64,000 nucleotides of DNA from the NCBI GenBank assembly GCA_014800735.1, contig JAAVFP010000012.1, forward strand, positions 43,692 through 107,691. Direction: 5' to 3'. How positions within the stretch are numbered: the first letter of the stretch is position 1; the number at the start of each line of letters is the position of its first letter. This document shows, one piece after another, positions 58,001-64,000 of this stretch. The notes under the pieces were generated by a model, which saw only the letters and a list, made by a program, of their open reading frames with translations, searched no databases and was not told the DNA's origin. The position numbers and the translations under genes were made by a program. The DNA is from Bacteroidales bacterium (lineage in GTDB: Bacteria > Bacteroidota > Bacteroidia > Bacteroidales > Muribaculaceae).

Positions 58001-58676
58001 CGCCGGCCTCGACCACGTCCTGGCCTCTGGCGAACCCATCAAGGTGCTCGTCATGGACACCGAGTGCTACTCCAACACCGGCGGACAGATGTCCAAGGCC
58101 ACACCGCGCAGCGCTGTGGCCAAATACGCCCCTGACGGCAAACGCGTGGCCAAAAAAGAACTCGGCCGAATGATGATGACCTACGGCAACGTCTACGTGG
58201 CCTCCATAGCCCTCGGCGCAAACTATCAGCAGGCCATCGACGCCCTGACCGAAGCCGAGCGCTACCCCGGCCCCGCTATAGTCATTGCCTACTGCCCCTG
58301 CCTGATGCACGGCATCCAGCCCGGTCTCGGTCATTCCATCGTTGAGCAGCGCCGCGCCGTGGAGTCCGGCTACTGGCCCCTCTACCGCTTCCGCCCCGAC
58401 GAATACGCCCGCGGCGAATCCGGTCTGACCATCGACAGCGTCACCCCCGGCCCCGACAACAGCGGCTCCAACGGCAGCGACCAGCTCACTGCATCACCCC
58501 GCTATCCCAACCCCGAACCCGTGCGCACAGTGCAGGAATACGTGATGAACGAGGACCGCTACGCCGACCTCAACCTCGCCGACCCCACCGAAGCCGGCAT
58601 CCTGCGCCCCGAACTCCAGAAGGACTGCAACCAAGCCACCTCCGCCCTCACCTACCGGGCCAAAAAGCCGCAGTAA
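55062..58676 (+). CDS. nifJ: Pyruvate:ferredoxin (flavodoxin) oxidoreductase, single chain
   Basis: The enzyme oxidises pyruvate with CoA to acetyl-CoA, CO2 and reduced ferredoxin, central to anaerobic energy metabolism. I start at ATG 55062 (MKKQILDGCTAAAHVAFALS), giving 1204 residues. Domains in order: pyrimidine-binding PorA-like region ('YPITPIAAMGD'), gamma region ('YGIGNDGTVGGTK'), two 4Fe-4S clusters ('CVECTECSLVCPH' near 697, 'CLGCSSCSIICPGH' near 751), and the TPP domain ('CAGCGETPYVKLL', 'GGDGWAYDIGF' near 970, 'TECYSNTGGQMSKATPR'). It is monocistronic. High GC and strong codon bias suggest high expression. Confidence 0.97.
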   Translation: MKKQILDGCTAAAHVAFALSDVATVYPITPIAAMGDTAMKWGLEGRRNLMGQALEVREMESELGAAGAVHGAAAAGALATTFTASQGLMLMIPNMYKIAGELLPVVFHVGCRSLATHALSIFGDHQDVMACRATGFTMLASASVQETMDLGAVAHLAAIEGSLPVLHFFDGWRTSSELDTIDVIDYESLRPLVDWDKVTSFRHRSMNPEHPDLRGSAQNPDVYFQNREAANKYYDAFPGIVQQAMDKIASVTGRQYHLVDYSGAPDADRVIVLLGSAADVASETAQYLNSEKGYKVGVITVRLYRPFPTEQFLAALPASVRTVAVLDRTKEPGAQHEPLCQDVMTALYNSPRAKDVRVIGGRYGLSSKAFNPSMVKAVYDEMAKPEPKNPFTVGINDDVTHLSLGVAETVETKVAHSTYQTIFYGIGNDGTVGGTKMLASVLGNTPGIYAQAYFDYSAKKSGGYTISQLRIGHAPVTSAYEISDADYVACHKTSYVNRFDMVAKARPGGVFVLNSPWTPAQLATKLPLAMRRAISEKKLTFYNIDADAIASQCGLGPRINTVMDTVWLSLSNIVPFDDALAEFKNAIAATYRHEVGTVVERNLKAIDMALGDLKKIDYDTIPGWTDQPEQVRTRPVSYPNAAVEQFIKNVHTPCIQGRGDSIPVSALAPDGVMPMGTTAYEHRRIATRVPVWDASKCVECTECSLVCPHAAIRPFVLSPDEAAKAPEGFAMKPAYGMPEGYKFHIQNFPEDCLGCSSCSIICPGHALTMTPINDVVDREVPMAEWAQANVTAKTGILPRPTVKGSQMHTPGLQFSGACAGCGETPYVKLLTQLFGERLIIANATGCSSIWGANFPSNAYCTTDGSRGPAWGNSLFEDNGEYGYGMLVSVEHQRSRVASQVKALIDSPATLPYVKEALEAWYTSKDDPELSQLTGRALADILAGVKDQSPAYASLLEAADQFGKKTVWAIGGDGWAYDIGFAGLDHVLASGEPIKVLVMDTECYSNTGGQMSKATPRSAVAKYAPDGKRVAKKELGRMMMTYGNVYVASIALGANYQQAIDALTEAERYPGPAIVIAYCPCLMHGIQPGLGHSIVEQRRAVESGYWPLYRFRPDEYARGESGLTIDSVTPGPDNSGSNGSDQLTASPRYPNPEPVRTVQEYVMNEDRYADLNLADPTEAGILRPELQKDCNQATSALTYRAKKPQ

Positions 58677-58683
58677 AACTCAA

Positions 58684-58720
58684 TAAGGCCAATTAGACTA
58701 ATTGGACCTATTGGACCAAC
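58684..58720. repeat. Short AT-rich repeat after the PFOR gene
   Basis: Units such as AATTAGACT, AATTGGACCT and ATTGGACC follow one another with a period near 10 bp. The tract sits directly beside a terminator, like the one at 5720-5799. Confidence 0.55.
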
Positions 58721-58758
58721 AAAAACAATCCGGGCCCGACCGTTTTGGTCGGGCCCGG
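58721..58758 (-). terminator. Terminator of the GH20 gene
   Basis: CCGGGCCCGAC (58730-58740) and GTCGGGCCCGG (58748-58758) form a perfect 11-bp stem, followed on the minus strand by ATTGTTTTTGTT, 23 bp past the GH20 stop. Confidence 0.85.
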
Positions 58759-58780
58759 TGCGTATGGTGTCTGGGTGGGA

Positions 58781-61033
58781 TTATTCAGCTATTTTCTCGA
58801 TGGTCACCAGCGAGGGGTGGCCGTTCACCCACAGGCGGGCGCGCACTTCGGTGGGAGCGGCATTGTAGGCGGTGATGTCGAGCACGGAGTCAACGGGCAG
58901 TGCAAGCGAGTTTTCGTCGGGGTTGGAGCCGTCGAAGGTCACACGCACGGTGCTTTCGCGGTAGGGCGAGTTGACCTGCACGAATTTGCCGTCGGTCACC
59001 TTGATTCCGGGCTGACGCACGTGGTAGGCATAGCCGTCGGCATCCCACTTGGGCATTTCCTCGGAGATTACGGTCTGGAAAGCAGGGATGCTGTAGGTGG
59101 GGGTGCCGTTCCAGGCGCGTTCGGCCAGGCCGAGCATCTTGGGCAGCAGGTTCATTTCGAGGGTTGCGGGCTCGCGGAGTGTTTCGGCGAAGAGCTGACC
59201 CTGGAGGCCGACCACGGGCACGCCGGGAGCCATCTCGGCGGGATAGCCTCCGAGCGAGGTGAATTCATCCACGCAACCGCCCCACGACAGGCCGCGCTCG
59301 GCAGGGTGGTAGTTGTAGGTCATATCCAGGTAGAAGCGCTCCACATTGCTGAGAATCACGGGGAAACCGGCCTCGGCAACCTGCACAGGGATCAGGGGCT
59401 GACCGGGGCGCACGTTGGTGGCCCAGCAGTTCACGGAATAGGTGTCCGGGGCAAGCTCGGCGTTATATTCCTCGCTATGGCCCTTGCCCACTTCCTGCCA
59501 GCCGGAGAGCTTGATGCCCTTCTGCTTGAAGATGTCGTGAACCTTGCGGTTGAAATAGGCGTGAACCTGGTCCTGATGGGTGAAGCCTTCGCGCTCCATG
59601 AGGTCCTTCACGGCCTGACTACCGCTCCAGCCGCCACGGGGCACTTCGTCGCCACCGATGTGGATTGCCTTCAGGGGCACACCGGCACGCTTGTGCATGT
59701 CGATGATTTCATCGGCCACAATGTCCATCACCTTGTAGGGGCCGGGGAGGGCCGGGTTCATGATGTTGTCGTGGTAGTCCTGAGCCGAGGTGTAGACCGA
59801 TGTATCGTTGGGTTCGCGCAGCAGCCAGCTGTCATCGCCGGTGCGCTTGGCGCGGTGGTTCATGGCAATAACGGCGGCACGGGCGTGGCCGGGCGATTCA
59901 ACTTCGGGGATAACGGCGATGTTGAGGCTGTCGGCGTGCTTCAGGATGGCGATGTAGTCGTCCTGGGTCAGGAAGCCGTTCTGCTTGCCGCCGTAGGTGC
60001 GGGGCAGGAAGGGGTCGTCGCCGCTGGCGGTGGTGTAGCCACGGTGCGCACCGATTTCGGTGAGCTCAGGCAGACCATTGATTTCCAGGCGCCAGGCCTC
60101 GTCGTCGATCAGGTGGAAGTGGAGGGTGTTGAAGTTATAGATGGCCATGAGGTCCAGGATACGGTGGATTTCGCCCGGCTCCTGGTAGTTGCGGGCGATG
60201 TCAATCATCACGCCGCGGTAGCCGTAGTCGGGGTAGTCCACAATCACGGCATCGGGCATCAGGCGCGTTTCGGTGCCGAAGTTGTGGGCCAGACGGCGGC
60301 GGATTTGCTCCCACAGTTTCTGGTCGGCTTCCACCACCATCTTGCCTTCGCCCACGGTGATACGGTAGGCTTCGGGGTTCTCGCTTACGCCTTCGGGCAG
60401 AGTTTTGAATTCGATGTCGGCCAGGTTGACGTCCGACACACCACCGCCCATGGTGACGCTCTTGAACGAGGGAATCACCTGATATACACCGGCGGTGTCG
60501 GTAGAATAGATGCCTTCGTTGATAGCGAAGATATCGGCACCCGAGGGCATGCGCGATTTGCCGTTGAAGCCATAGCTGTCGGGGTTGTCAAGGATGTCCT
60601 TGCGGTTGATGTCGATGTCAATGATGCGGCCGTCGGTCATCACCAGGTGCACGCCGTCGGGCTGGTAAGCCATCTGGCGGTAGTGGCCGGGCGACATAAG
60701 CTGGAAGGTGATGGTATCGTTGCCGGTGGCCTGGGCAAACTTGGGCGAACCGATGGCCCAGTAGCCGGGGAAGAGCTCGATGAGCGTGTCGGCGGGGTCA
60801 ACGAAGTGGCTGTGGGCGCCCAGCTGGTTGTAGGCCACGCGCTGCACACCGCGCAGGTCGCCGACAAGGGTGAAGGTCTGGCACGACATGGGCTTGACCG
60901 AGTCAACCATCACGTTGACCGTTTCCCAGTTGAGCACGGCCGGAGCGGCAGTCTCGTCGGCATGCGCGGTGGTGCATGCCACTACGCCTGCGCCGAGAGC
61001 GGCCGGGGCAAGAATTGCAAGTAATTTTTTCAT
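58781..61033 (-). CDS. GH20 beta-N-acetylhexosaminidase, exported
   Basis: The 750-residue enzyme would release terminal GlcNAc or GalNAc from host mucin glycans, chitooligosaccharides or peptidoglycan fragments. The signal peptide may be a lipoprotein signal ('GAGVVAC', Cys 20). A GH20b-like N-domain precedes the barrel, which shows 'YGYRGVMIDIARNYQEPGEI', 'NTLHFHLIDDEAWRLEI', the catalytic Asp-Glu pair in 'IHIGGDEVPRGGW', and 'LSGWQEVGKG'. A C-terminal beta domain ('STVRVTFDGSNPDENS') follows. It is 39 bp after the DUF4369 gene. Confidence 0.95.
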   Translation of the reverse strand: MKKLLAILAPAALGAGVVACTTAHADETAAPAVLNWETVNVMVDSVKPMSCQTFTLVGDLRGVQRVAYNQLGAHSHFVDPADTLIELFPGYWAIGSPKFAQATGNDTITFQLMSPGHYRQMAYQPDGVHLVMTDGRIIDIDINRKDILDNPDSYGFNGKSRMPSGADIFAINEGIYSTDTAGVYQVIPSFKSVTMGGGVSDVNLADIEFKTLPEGVSENPEAYRITVGEGKMVVEADQKLWEQIRRRLAHNFGTETRLMPDAVIVDYPDYGYRGVMIDIARNYQEPGEIHRILDLMAIYNFNTLHFHLIDDEAWRLEINGLPELTEIGAHRGYTTASGDDPFLPRTYGGKQNGFLTQDDYIAILKHADSLNIAVIPEVESPGHARAAVIAMNHRAKRTGDDSWLLREPNDTSVYTSAQDYHDNIMNPALPGPYKVMDIVADEIIDMHKRAGVPLKAIHIGGDEVPRGGWSGSQAVKDLMEREGFTHQDQVHAYFNRKVHDIFKQKGIKLSGWQEVGKGHSEEYNAELAPDTYSVNCWATNVRPGQPLIPVQVAEAGFPVILSNVERFYLDMTYNYHPAERGLSWGGCVDEFTSLGGYPAEMAPGVPVVGLQGQLFAETLREPATLEMNLLPKMLGLAERAWNGTPTYSIPAFQTVISEEMPKWDADGYAYHVRQPGIKVTDGKFVQVNSPYRESTVRVTFDGSNPDENSLALPVDSVLDITAYNAAPTEVRARLWVNGHPSLVTIEKIAE

Positions 61034-61072
61034 TTAGATATTTAGGGATTAGATAGTCAGTGAATTATAGGC

Positions 61073-62197
61073 TTAGAAGTATTTTGCTACTGCCGCCGGC
61101 AGCTCGGAGGGGTTCACCACGCGGGCGGCGATGTCGCCCTGGCGGTTGATTACGTAGGTCATGGGCACAGCGCCGACGTTGTAGCTGTAGAGCACCGCAT
61201 TGCCGTCCGTGGGCGAGTTCCACACCGTGATCCACGGCAGGTTGGCAGCGGCCTGCTTCCACATCACCTCGTCGTCGTCGAACGCTATCTGGTAGATTTC
61301 AAGGCCCTTGCTGTTGTAGAGCTCGTAGAGGTCATTGAGGATTGCGTTATAGTCGGGCGACGACGGCAGGCTGTAGCCGGTGAAGCTGAGCAGTATCACC
61401 TTGCCCTCCTTGGCCAACTCGGCCAGCGAGTGCAGCTTGCCCTTTGCGTCGTAGCGGCTGATGTCAATCAGGCCTGAGGCATCCAGTTCAACCACCTTTT
61501 CCTCGGTAGGCTCGGGGAGCTTGCCCAGCATCTGGCGGCCGATGAAATATGCCTGGCGCAGGGCCTTGCCGCGAGGATCCTCGGGACGATAGTTGGCATA
61601 TACCTGAGCGGCAGCGCCGTACACACGGTTGCCGAAAGCCTCGGCAGGGTTGAAGATGGGCGTGCCACCCACGGATTTGCCCACGGCGTAGTAGGCAACC
61701 AGGCCCGTGGTGTCGGAGGTAATCAGGCTTGCCAGCTCACGCACAAGGTCGCTGTTGGAGGCATTCGCGCCGGCACCGATTTTAACGGCGGCGTCGGAAT
61801 ACACACGCACAATGCTGTCCACACGCATCACATCGGCGGCCATCGGGTTGCCGCTCACGGTGTAGGTGGAACCGAAGCTGTCGTAGGCGGCCTTAACTTT
61901 GATATTATCCACCGAGTCGGCCGGGAAGTAGATGCTACCCTGGCCGGGGAGAGTCAGGCGCATGATGTCGGCGTAGTGCAGAGGCTCCTCGGCGTCGTAG
62001 CCGAACTTGCCGTTCTTGGCCACTTCGAGCGAGTCAATCAGGTACCAGCGGCCGTTGTTGAAGCCTTCCAGGGCAACCTTCGTATCGGCGGGAGCACCGG
62101 CAATCTCGCCCTGCACGCTCCAGCCTTTGCTTGAACCGCACGAGGCCATAGCAGCCAGCATGGCCAGGCTGAGGCTATAAAGTGTTATCTTTTTCAT
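61073..62197 (-). CDS. DUF4369/thioredoxin-fold lipoprotein lacking the CxxC motif
   Basis: I start at ATG 62197 (MKKITLYSLSLAMLAAM), which gives a lipoprotein signal with lipobox 'MASC' and 374 residues; the track start lies in the HIT gene. The N-terminal part ('VQGEIAGAPADTKVALEGF') fits DUF4369, and the C-terminal part fits a TlpA/AhpC-like thioredoxin fold ('VILLSFTGYSLPSSPDYNAI', 'VGAVPMTYVINRQGDIAAR' with the cis-Pro). The active site WCxxC is replaced by YSLPSS, so it cannot be a normal disulfide reductase. It lies 7 bp after the HIT gene. Confidence 0.87.
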   Translation of the reverse strand: MKKITLYSLSLAMLAAMASCGSSKGWSVQGEIAGAPADTKVALEGFNNGRWYLIDSLEVAKNGKFGYDAEEPLHYADIMRLTLPGQGSIYFPADSVDNIKVKAAYDSFGSTYTVSGNPMAADVMRVDSIVRVYSDAAVKIGAGANASNSDLVRELASLITSDTTGLVAYYAVGKSVGGTPIFNPAEAFGNRVYGAAAQVYANYRPEDPRGKALRQAYFIGRQMLGKLPEPTEEKVVELDASGLIDISRYDAKGKLHSLAELAKEGKVILLSFTGYSLPSSPDYNAILNDLYELYNSKGLEIYQIAFDDDEVMWKQAAANLPWITVWNSPTDGNAVLYSYNVGAVPMTYVINRQGDIAARVVNPSELPAAVAKYF

Positions 62198-62204
62198 CTT
62201 AAGA

Positions 62205-62600
62205 TTACTTGAAGTTAGAAGCGATTTTTGCTGCAATCTCGGCCATGCGTTCGGGCGCAAGGGCCAGTTTCTCCTTGCGGAAATCCAGGTCGCCCTCGGT
62301 TTTGATGGGCACAATGTGGATGTGGGCGTGGGGAACCTCAAGGCCGATTACCGCGGTGGCTATGCGGCGGCAGTCCACCGATGCTTCAACGGCGGCGGCC
62401 ACGCGTTTGGCAAAGAGCTGAAGCGCGGCATATTCTTCGTCGGGGAGGTTGAAAATATAGTCCACCTCGTGCTTGGGCACCACCAGGGTGTGGCCTTCGG
62501 ACAGCGGGTTGATGTCGAGGAAAGCGTAGTGAGCCTCGTCCTCGGCAACCTTATAGCTCGGAATTTCGCCGGCTATGATGCGGGAAAAGATTGATGGCAT
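62205..62600 (-). CDS. HIT-family nucleotide hydrolase/transferase
   Basis: The 131-residue cytosolic protein has 'SIFSRIIAGEIPSYKVAEDE', 'GHTLVVPKHEVDYIFNLPDE' and the histidine triad 'VPHAHIHIVP' with the nucleophilic His. Family members (HinT/Hit) hydrolyse adenylated amines or dinucleoside phosphates. It lies between greA and the DUF4369 gene. Confidence 0.95.
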   Translation of the reverse strand: MPSIFSRIIAGEIPSYKVAEDEAHYAFLDINPLSEGHTLVVPKHEVDYIFNLPDEEYAALQLFAKRVAAAVEASVDCRRIATAVIGLEVPHAHIHIVPIKTEGDLDFRKEKLALAPERMAEIAAKIASNFK

Positions 62601-62622
62601 AGAAATTCGGTTTCATGGTGCG

Positions 62623-62647
62623 GGCGCCCGGCTTCAGGCCGGGCGCC
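62623..62647 (-). terminator. GC-rich hairpin after greA (possible terminator without T tract)
   Basis: GGCGCCCGGC and GCCGGGCGCC form a perfect 10-bp stem with a 5-nt loop. No T run follows on either strand, so simple intrinsic termination is doubtful; it may stabilise mRNA ends or pause polymerase. Confidence 0.4.
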
Positions 62648-62671
62648 ACACCTATATATTATATATGTGTG
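62647..62671. repeat. 25-bp AT-rich palindrome between greA and the HIT gene
   Basis: CACACcTATATAtTATATAtGTGTG is a near-perfect palindrome with one mismatched pair, abutting the GC hairpin at 62623-62647 and 3 bp beyond the greA stop codon. Confidence 0.5.
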
Positions 62672-62674
62672 AAC

Positions 62675-63145
62675 TCAGATTGAAATTTCCAGAATTTCGA
62701 AGCGCACCTTGCCGGCGGGAATGGTGATTTCAACCACGTCGCCAACCTTGTGGCCCATCAGGCCGCGGGCAATGGGGGTGGACATGGCGATTTTTTTGGC
62801 TTTCATGTCGGCCTCGGAGTCGGCCACGATGGTGTACTCGGCCTCAACGCCGCGGTCCACATTGCGGATGCGAACGCGGTTGAGCATATGCACCTCGTCG
62901 GTGCCAATCTGGGTTTCGTCGATAATGCGGGCATTGGCCACGAGGTCCTTCAGCTGGGCGATTTTCATTTCGAGCATGCCCTGAGCCTCCTTGGCGGCGT
63001 CGTACTCGGCGTTCTCCGAAAGGTCGCCCTTGTCGCGGGCCTCGGCGATTGCGCGGCTGATTTCAGGACGTTTCACGGTTTCGAGGTAGGCTATTTCCTC
63101 CATTTTGCGGTCATAGCCATCTTTGGTCATATAGGTGATTGCCAT
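62675..63145 (-). CDS. greA: Transcription elongation factor GreA
   Basis: GreA enters the RNA polymerase secondary channel and triggers cleavage of backtracked RNA. The 156-residue protein has the coiled coil with the tip acidic pair in 'ARDKGDLSENAEYDAAKEAQ' and the C-terminal FKBP-like domain 'SPIAxGLMGHKVGD'-type sequence (here STPIARGLMGHKVGDVVEI). Its leader carries an attenuator-like hairpin. Confidence 0.97.
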   Translation of the reverse strand: MAITYMTKDGYDRKMEEIAYLETVKRPEISRAIAEARDKGDLSENAEYDAAKEAQGMLEMKIAQLKDLVANARIIDETQIGTDEVHMLNRVRIRNVDRGVEAEYTIVADSEADMKAKKIAMSTPIARGLMGHKVGDVVEITIPAGKVRFEILEISI

Positions 63146-63180
63146 AGTCTGTGATTATTTGGGGAGATTAATTTTTAGAA

Positions 63181-63217
63181 TAAAAAAAGAAAGAATCCCA
63201 CTCGATTTAACCGAGGG
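63181..63217 (-). terminator. Attenuator-like terminator in the greA leader
   Basis: On the minus strand CCCTCG and CGAGtGG pair (plus 63198-63217, one bulge) and are followed by GATTCTTTCTTTTTTTA. It lies between the greA promoter (63256-63263) and the ATG (63145), so transcripts could end early after about 70 nt. Confidence 0.6.
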
Positions 63218-63255
63218 AGTTCCTTGCAATTAATTACTGAATATTTTGTACGGCA

Positions 63256-63263
63256 CAAAGTTA
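63256..63263 (-). promoter_or_regulatory. -7 element of the greA promoter
   Basis: CAAAGTTA reads TAACTTTG on the minus strand. Start near 63250 gives a leader of about 105 nt before greA. Confidence 0.7.
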
Positions 63264-63334
63264 TGTACTTTTCCGCGCTTTCGGCGAATAAAGACTATTA
63301 ATATTAGTTAAATATCAATGTGGAGATTTTTCAC

Positions 63335-63342
63335 TACCTTTG
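63335..63342 (+). promoter_or_regulatory. -7 element of the recQ promoter
   Basis: TACCTTTG matches the consensus; start near 63348 gives a leader of about 17 nt to ATG 63365. The greA and recQ promoters are divergent, about 70 bp apart. Confidence 0.7.
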
Positions 63343-63364
63343 TACTTGCAATTCAACCCCAATC

Positions 63365-64000
63365 ATGACGACGCTCCCCTCCACTCCCCTGCGCTCACGC
63401 GCCCTGGCCCTGCTGGCCAAGTTCTACGGCTACCGCTCCTTCCGCCCCGGCCAGTTCGAGATTATCGAAGCCGTGTGTGCCGGGCGCGATGCCGTGGTGC
63501 TCATGCCCACCGGCGGAGGCAAGTCCATCTGCTTTCAGTTGCCGGCCCTGCTGGCCGAGAGCGGCGTGGCAATCGTGGTGTCGCCACTGATTGCTCTGAT
63601 GCAGGACCAGACCCAGGCCCTTATTGCCAACGGCATCCCCGCCGCGGCAATCCACTCGCACCAGTCCGAGGAGGAGAACCGCCGCATCCTCGATGCAGCC
63701 TTCGCCGGCAAAATCCGTCTGCTCTACACCTCGCCCGAGCGCCTCAACCTGGAGCTGGACCGCTGGGCGCGACTGCGCATAAGTCTCTTTGCCATCGACG
63801 AGGCTCACTGCATATCGCAGTGGGGCCACGACTTCCGCCCCGACTACACCGCCCTGGGCCAGATCAAGGAGCGCTTCCCCGGCACGCCGGTGATAGCTCT
63901 AACCGCCACGGCCGACCGCCTCACGCGCGACGACATCGCCTCGCAGCTCAATCTCCGCAACCCCTACTGCCATCTGGGCTCATTCGACCGCCCCAACATC
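63365..64000 (+). CDS. recQ: RecQ-family ATP-dependent DNA helicase, N-terminal part (truncated by window)
   Basis: The frame from ATG 63365 stays open to the window end, which is why the ORF track omits it. The first 212 residues include 'FRPGQFEIIEAVCAGRDAVV', Walker A 'MPTGGGKSICFQLPAL', 'VVSPLIALMQDQ', 'LLYTSPERLNLE', the DEAH box 'IDEAHCISQWGHDFRPDY' and 'VIALTATADRLTRDDI', in RecQ order with the aromatic loop. RecQ unwinds DNA in recombination and repair. Bacteroidota often have more than one RecQ paralogue, and the C-terminal domains that tell them apart are not visible. Confidence 0.95.
   Translation, partial: MTTLPSTPLRSRALALLAKFYGYRSFRPGQFEIIEAVCAGRDAVVLMPTGGGKSICFQLPALLAESGVAIVVSPLIALMQDQTQALIANGIPAAAIHSHQSEEENRRILDAAFAGKIRLLYTSPERLNLELDRWARLRISLFAIDEAHCISQWGHDFRPDYTALGQIKERFPGTPVIALTATADRLTRDDIASQLNLRNPYCHLGSFDRPNI

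Noticed and set aside
58745-61024. 759-residue open frame antisense to the GH20 gene
   Set aside because: Mirrors the GH20 frame almost exactly; composition (Val, His, Gly) is that of a shadow ORF.

Overview
The window is a chromosomal segment from a Bacteroidota/Bacteroidales bacterium, most likely a Muribaculaceae- or Bacteroidaceae-like gut commensal. The evidence is a SusC/SusD pair, promoters of the Bacteroides type (TAnnTTTG at -7, TTTG about 20 bp upstream), a DUF4105 protein followed by an alkaline-phosphatase-like protein, a GlsA/GlsB-type glycine-lipid pair, single-chain pyruvate:ferredoxin oxidoreductase (an anaerobe), a 38-residue L36, and the long str-S10-spc-alpha ribosomal cluster without tuf. 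Family and genus are inference; no rRNA is present. I found no tRNA, rRNA, CRISPR array, insertion sequence or prophage.

Layout. 1-5.7 kb (+): end of a DUF4105 membrane protein, a degenerate alkaline-phosphatase-like protein, and secA. 5.8-11.8 kb (-): a minimal SusC/SusD/lipoprotein uptake operon without enzymes, preceded by a phased 17-bp direct repeat. 12.5-19 kb (+): a secreted protein with a sorting-domain-like tail, an S41 protease and mfd. 18.9-25.8 kb (-): a tightly packed seven-gene unit, plsC-like glsA, glsB, purB, a MalY/PatB aminotransferase, aroA, a Cys-rich membrane protein and an orphan metal ABC permease, apparently from one promoter. 25.9-27.7 kb (+): a reduced SDR-like protein, a DUF115-like protein and a 60-residue membrane protein. 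28-29.6 kb (-): a transporter and a Crp/Fnr regulator. 29.7-31.5 kb (-): a more AT-rich RloA/RloB (AbiL-like) putative phage-defence pair whose promoter region carries three identical 11-bp sites in 21-bp phasing. 31.6-33.3 kb (-): two secreted proteins. 33.7-36.1 kb (-): mutL and a beta-carbonic anhydrase. 36.2-54.9 kb (-): rpsL-rpsG-fusA-rpsJ-rplCDWB-rpsS-rplV-rpsC-rplP-rpmC-rpsQ-rplNXE-rpsN-rpsH-rplFR-rpsE-rpmD-rplO-secY-map-infA-rpmJ-rpsM-rpsK-rpsD-rpoA-rplQ. 55-58.7 kb (+): pyruvate:ferredoxin oxidoreductase. 58.8-63.1 kb (-): greA, a HIT protein, a DUF4369/thioredoxin-fold lipoprotein and a GH20 hexosaminidase. 63.4 kb to the end (+): the start of recQ.

Most of the window is core housekeeping. 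The parts worth a second look are regulatory and accessory: the defence pair with its phased operator-like sites, the phased repeats at the SusC promoter, an attenuator-like hairpin in the greA leader (compare E. coli GraL), structured gaps inside the ribosomal cluster, two orphan promoters that may drive small RNAs, and several proteins that keep a fold but appear to have lost catalytic residues (alkaline-phosphatase-like, SDR-like, thioredoxin-like). Promoters, terminators and RNA candidates were called by eye from motifs and pairing, not by any program.
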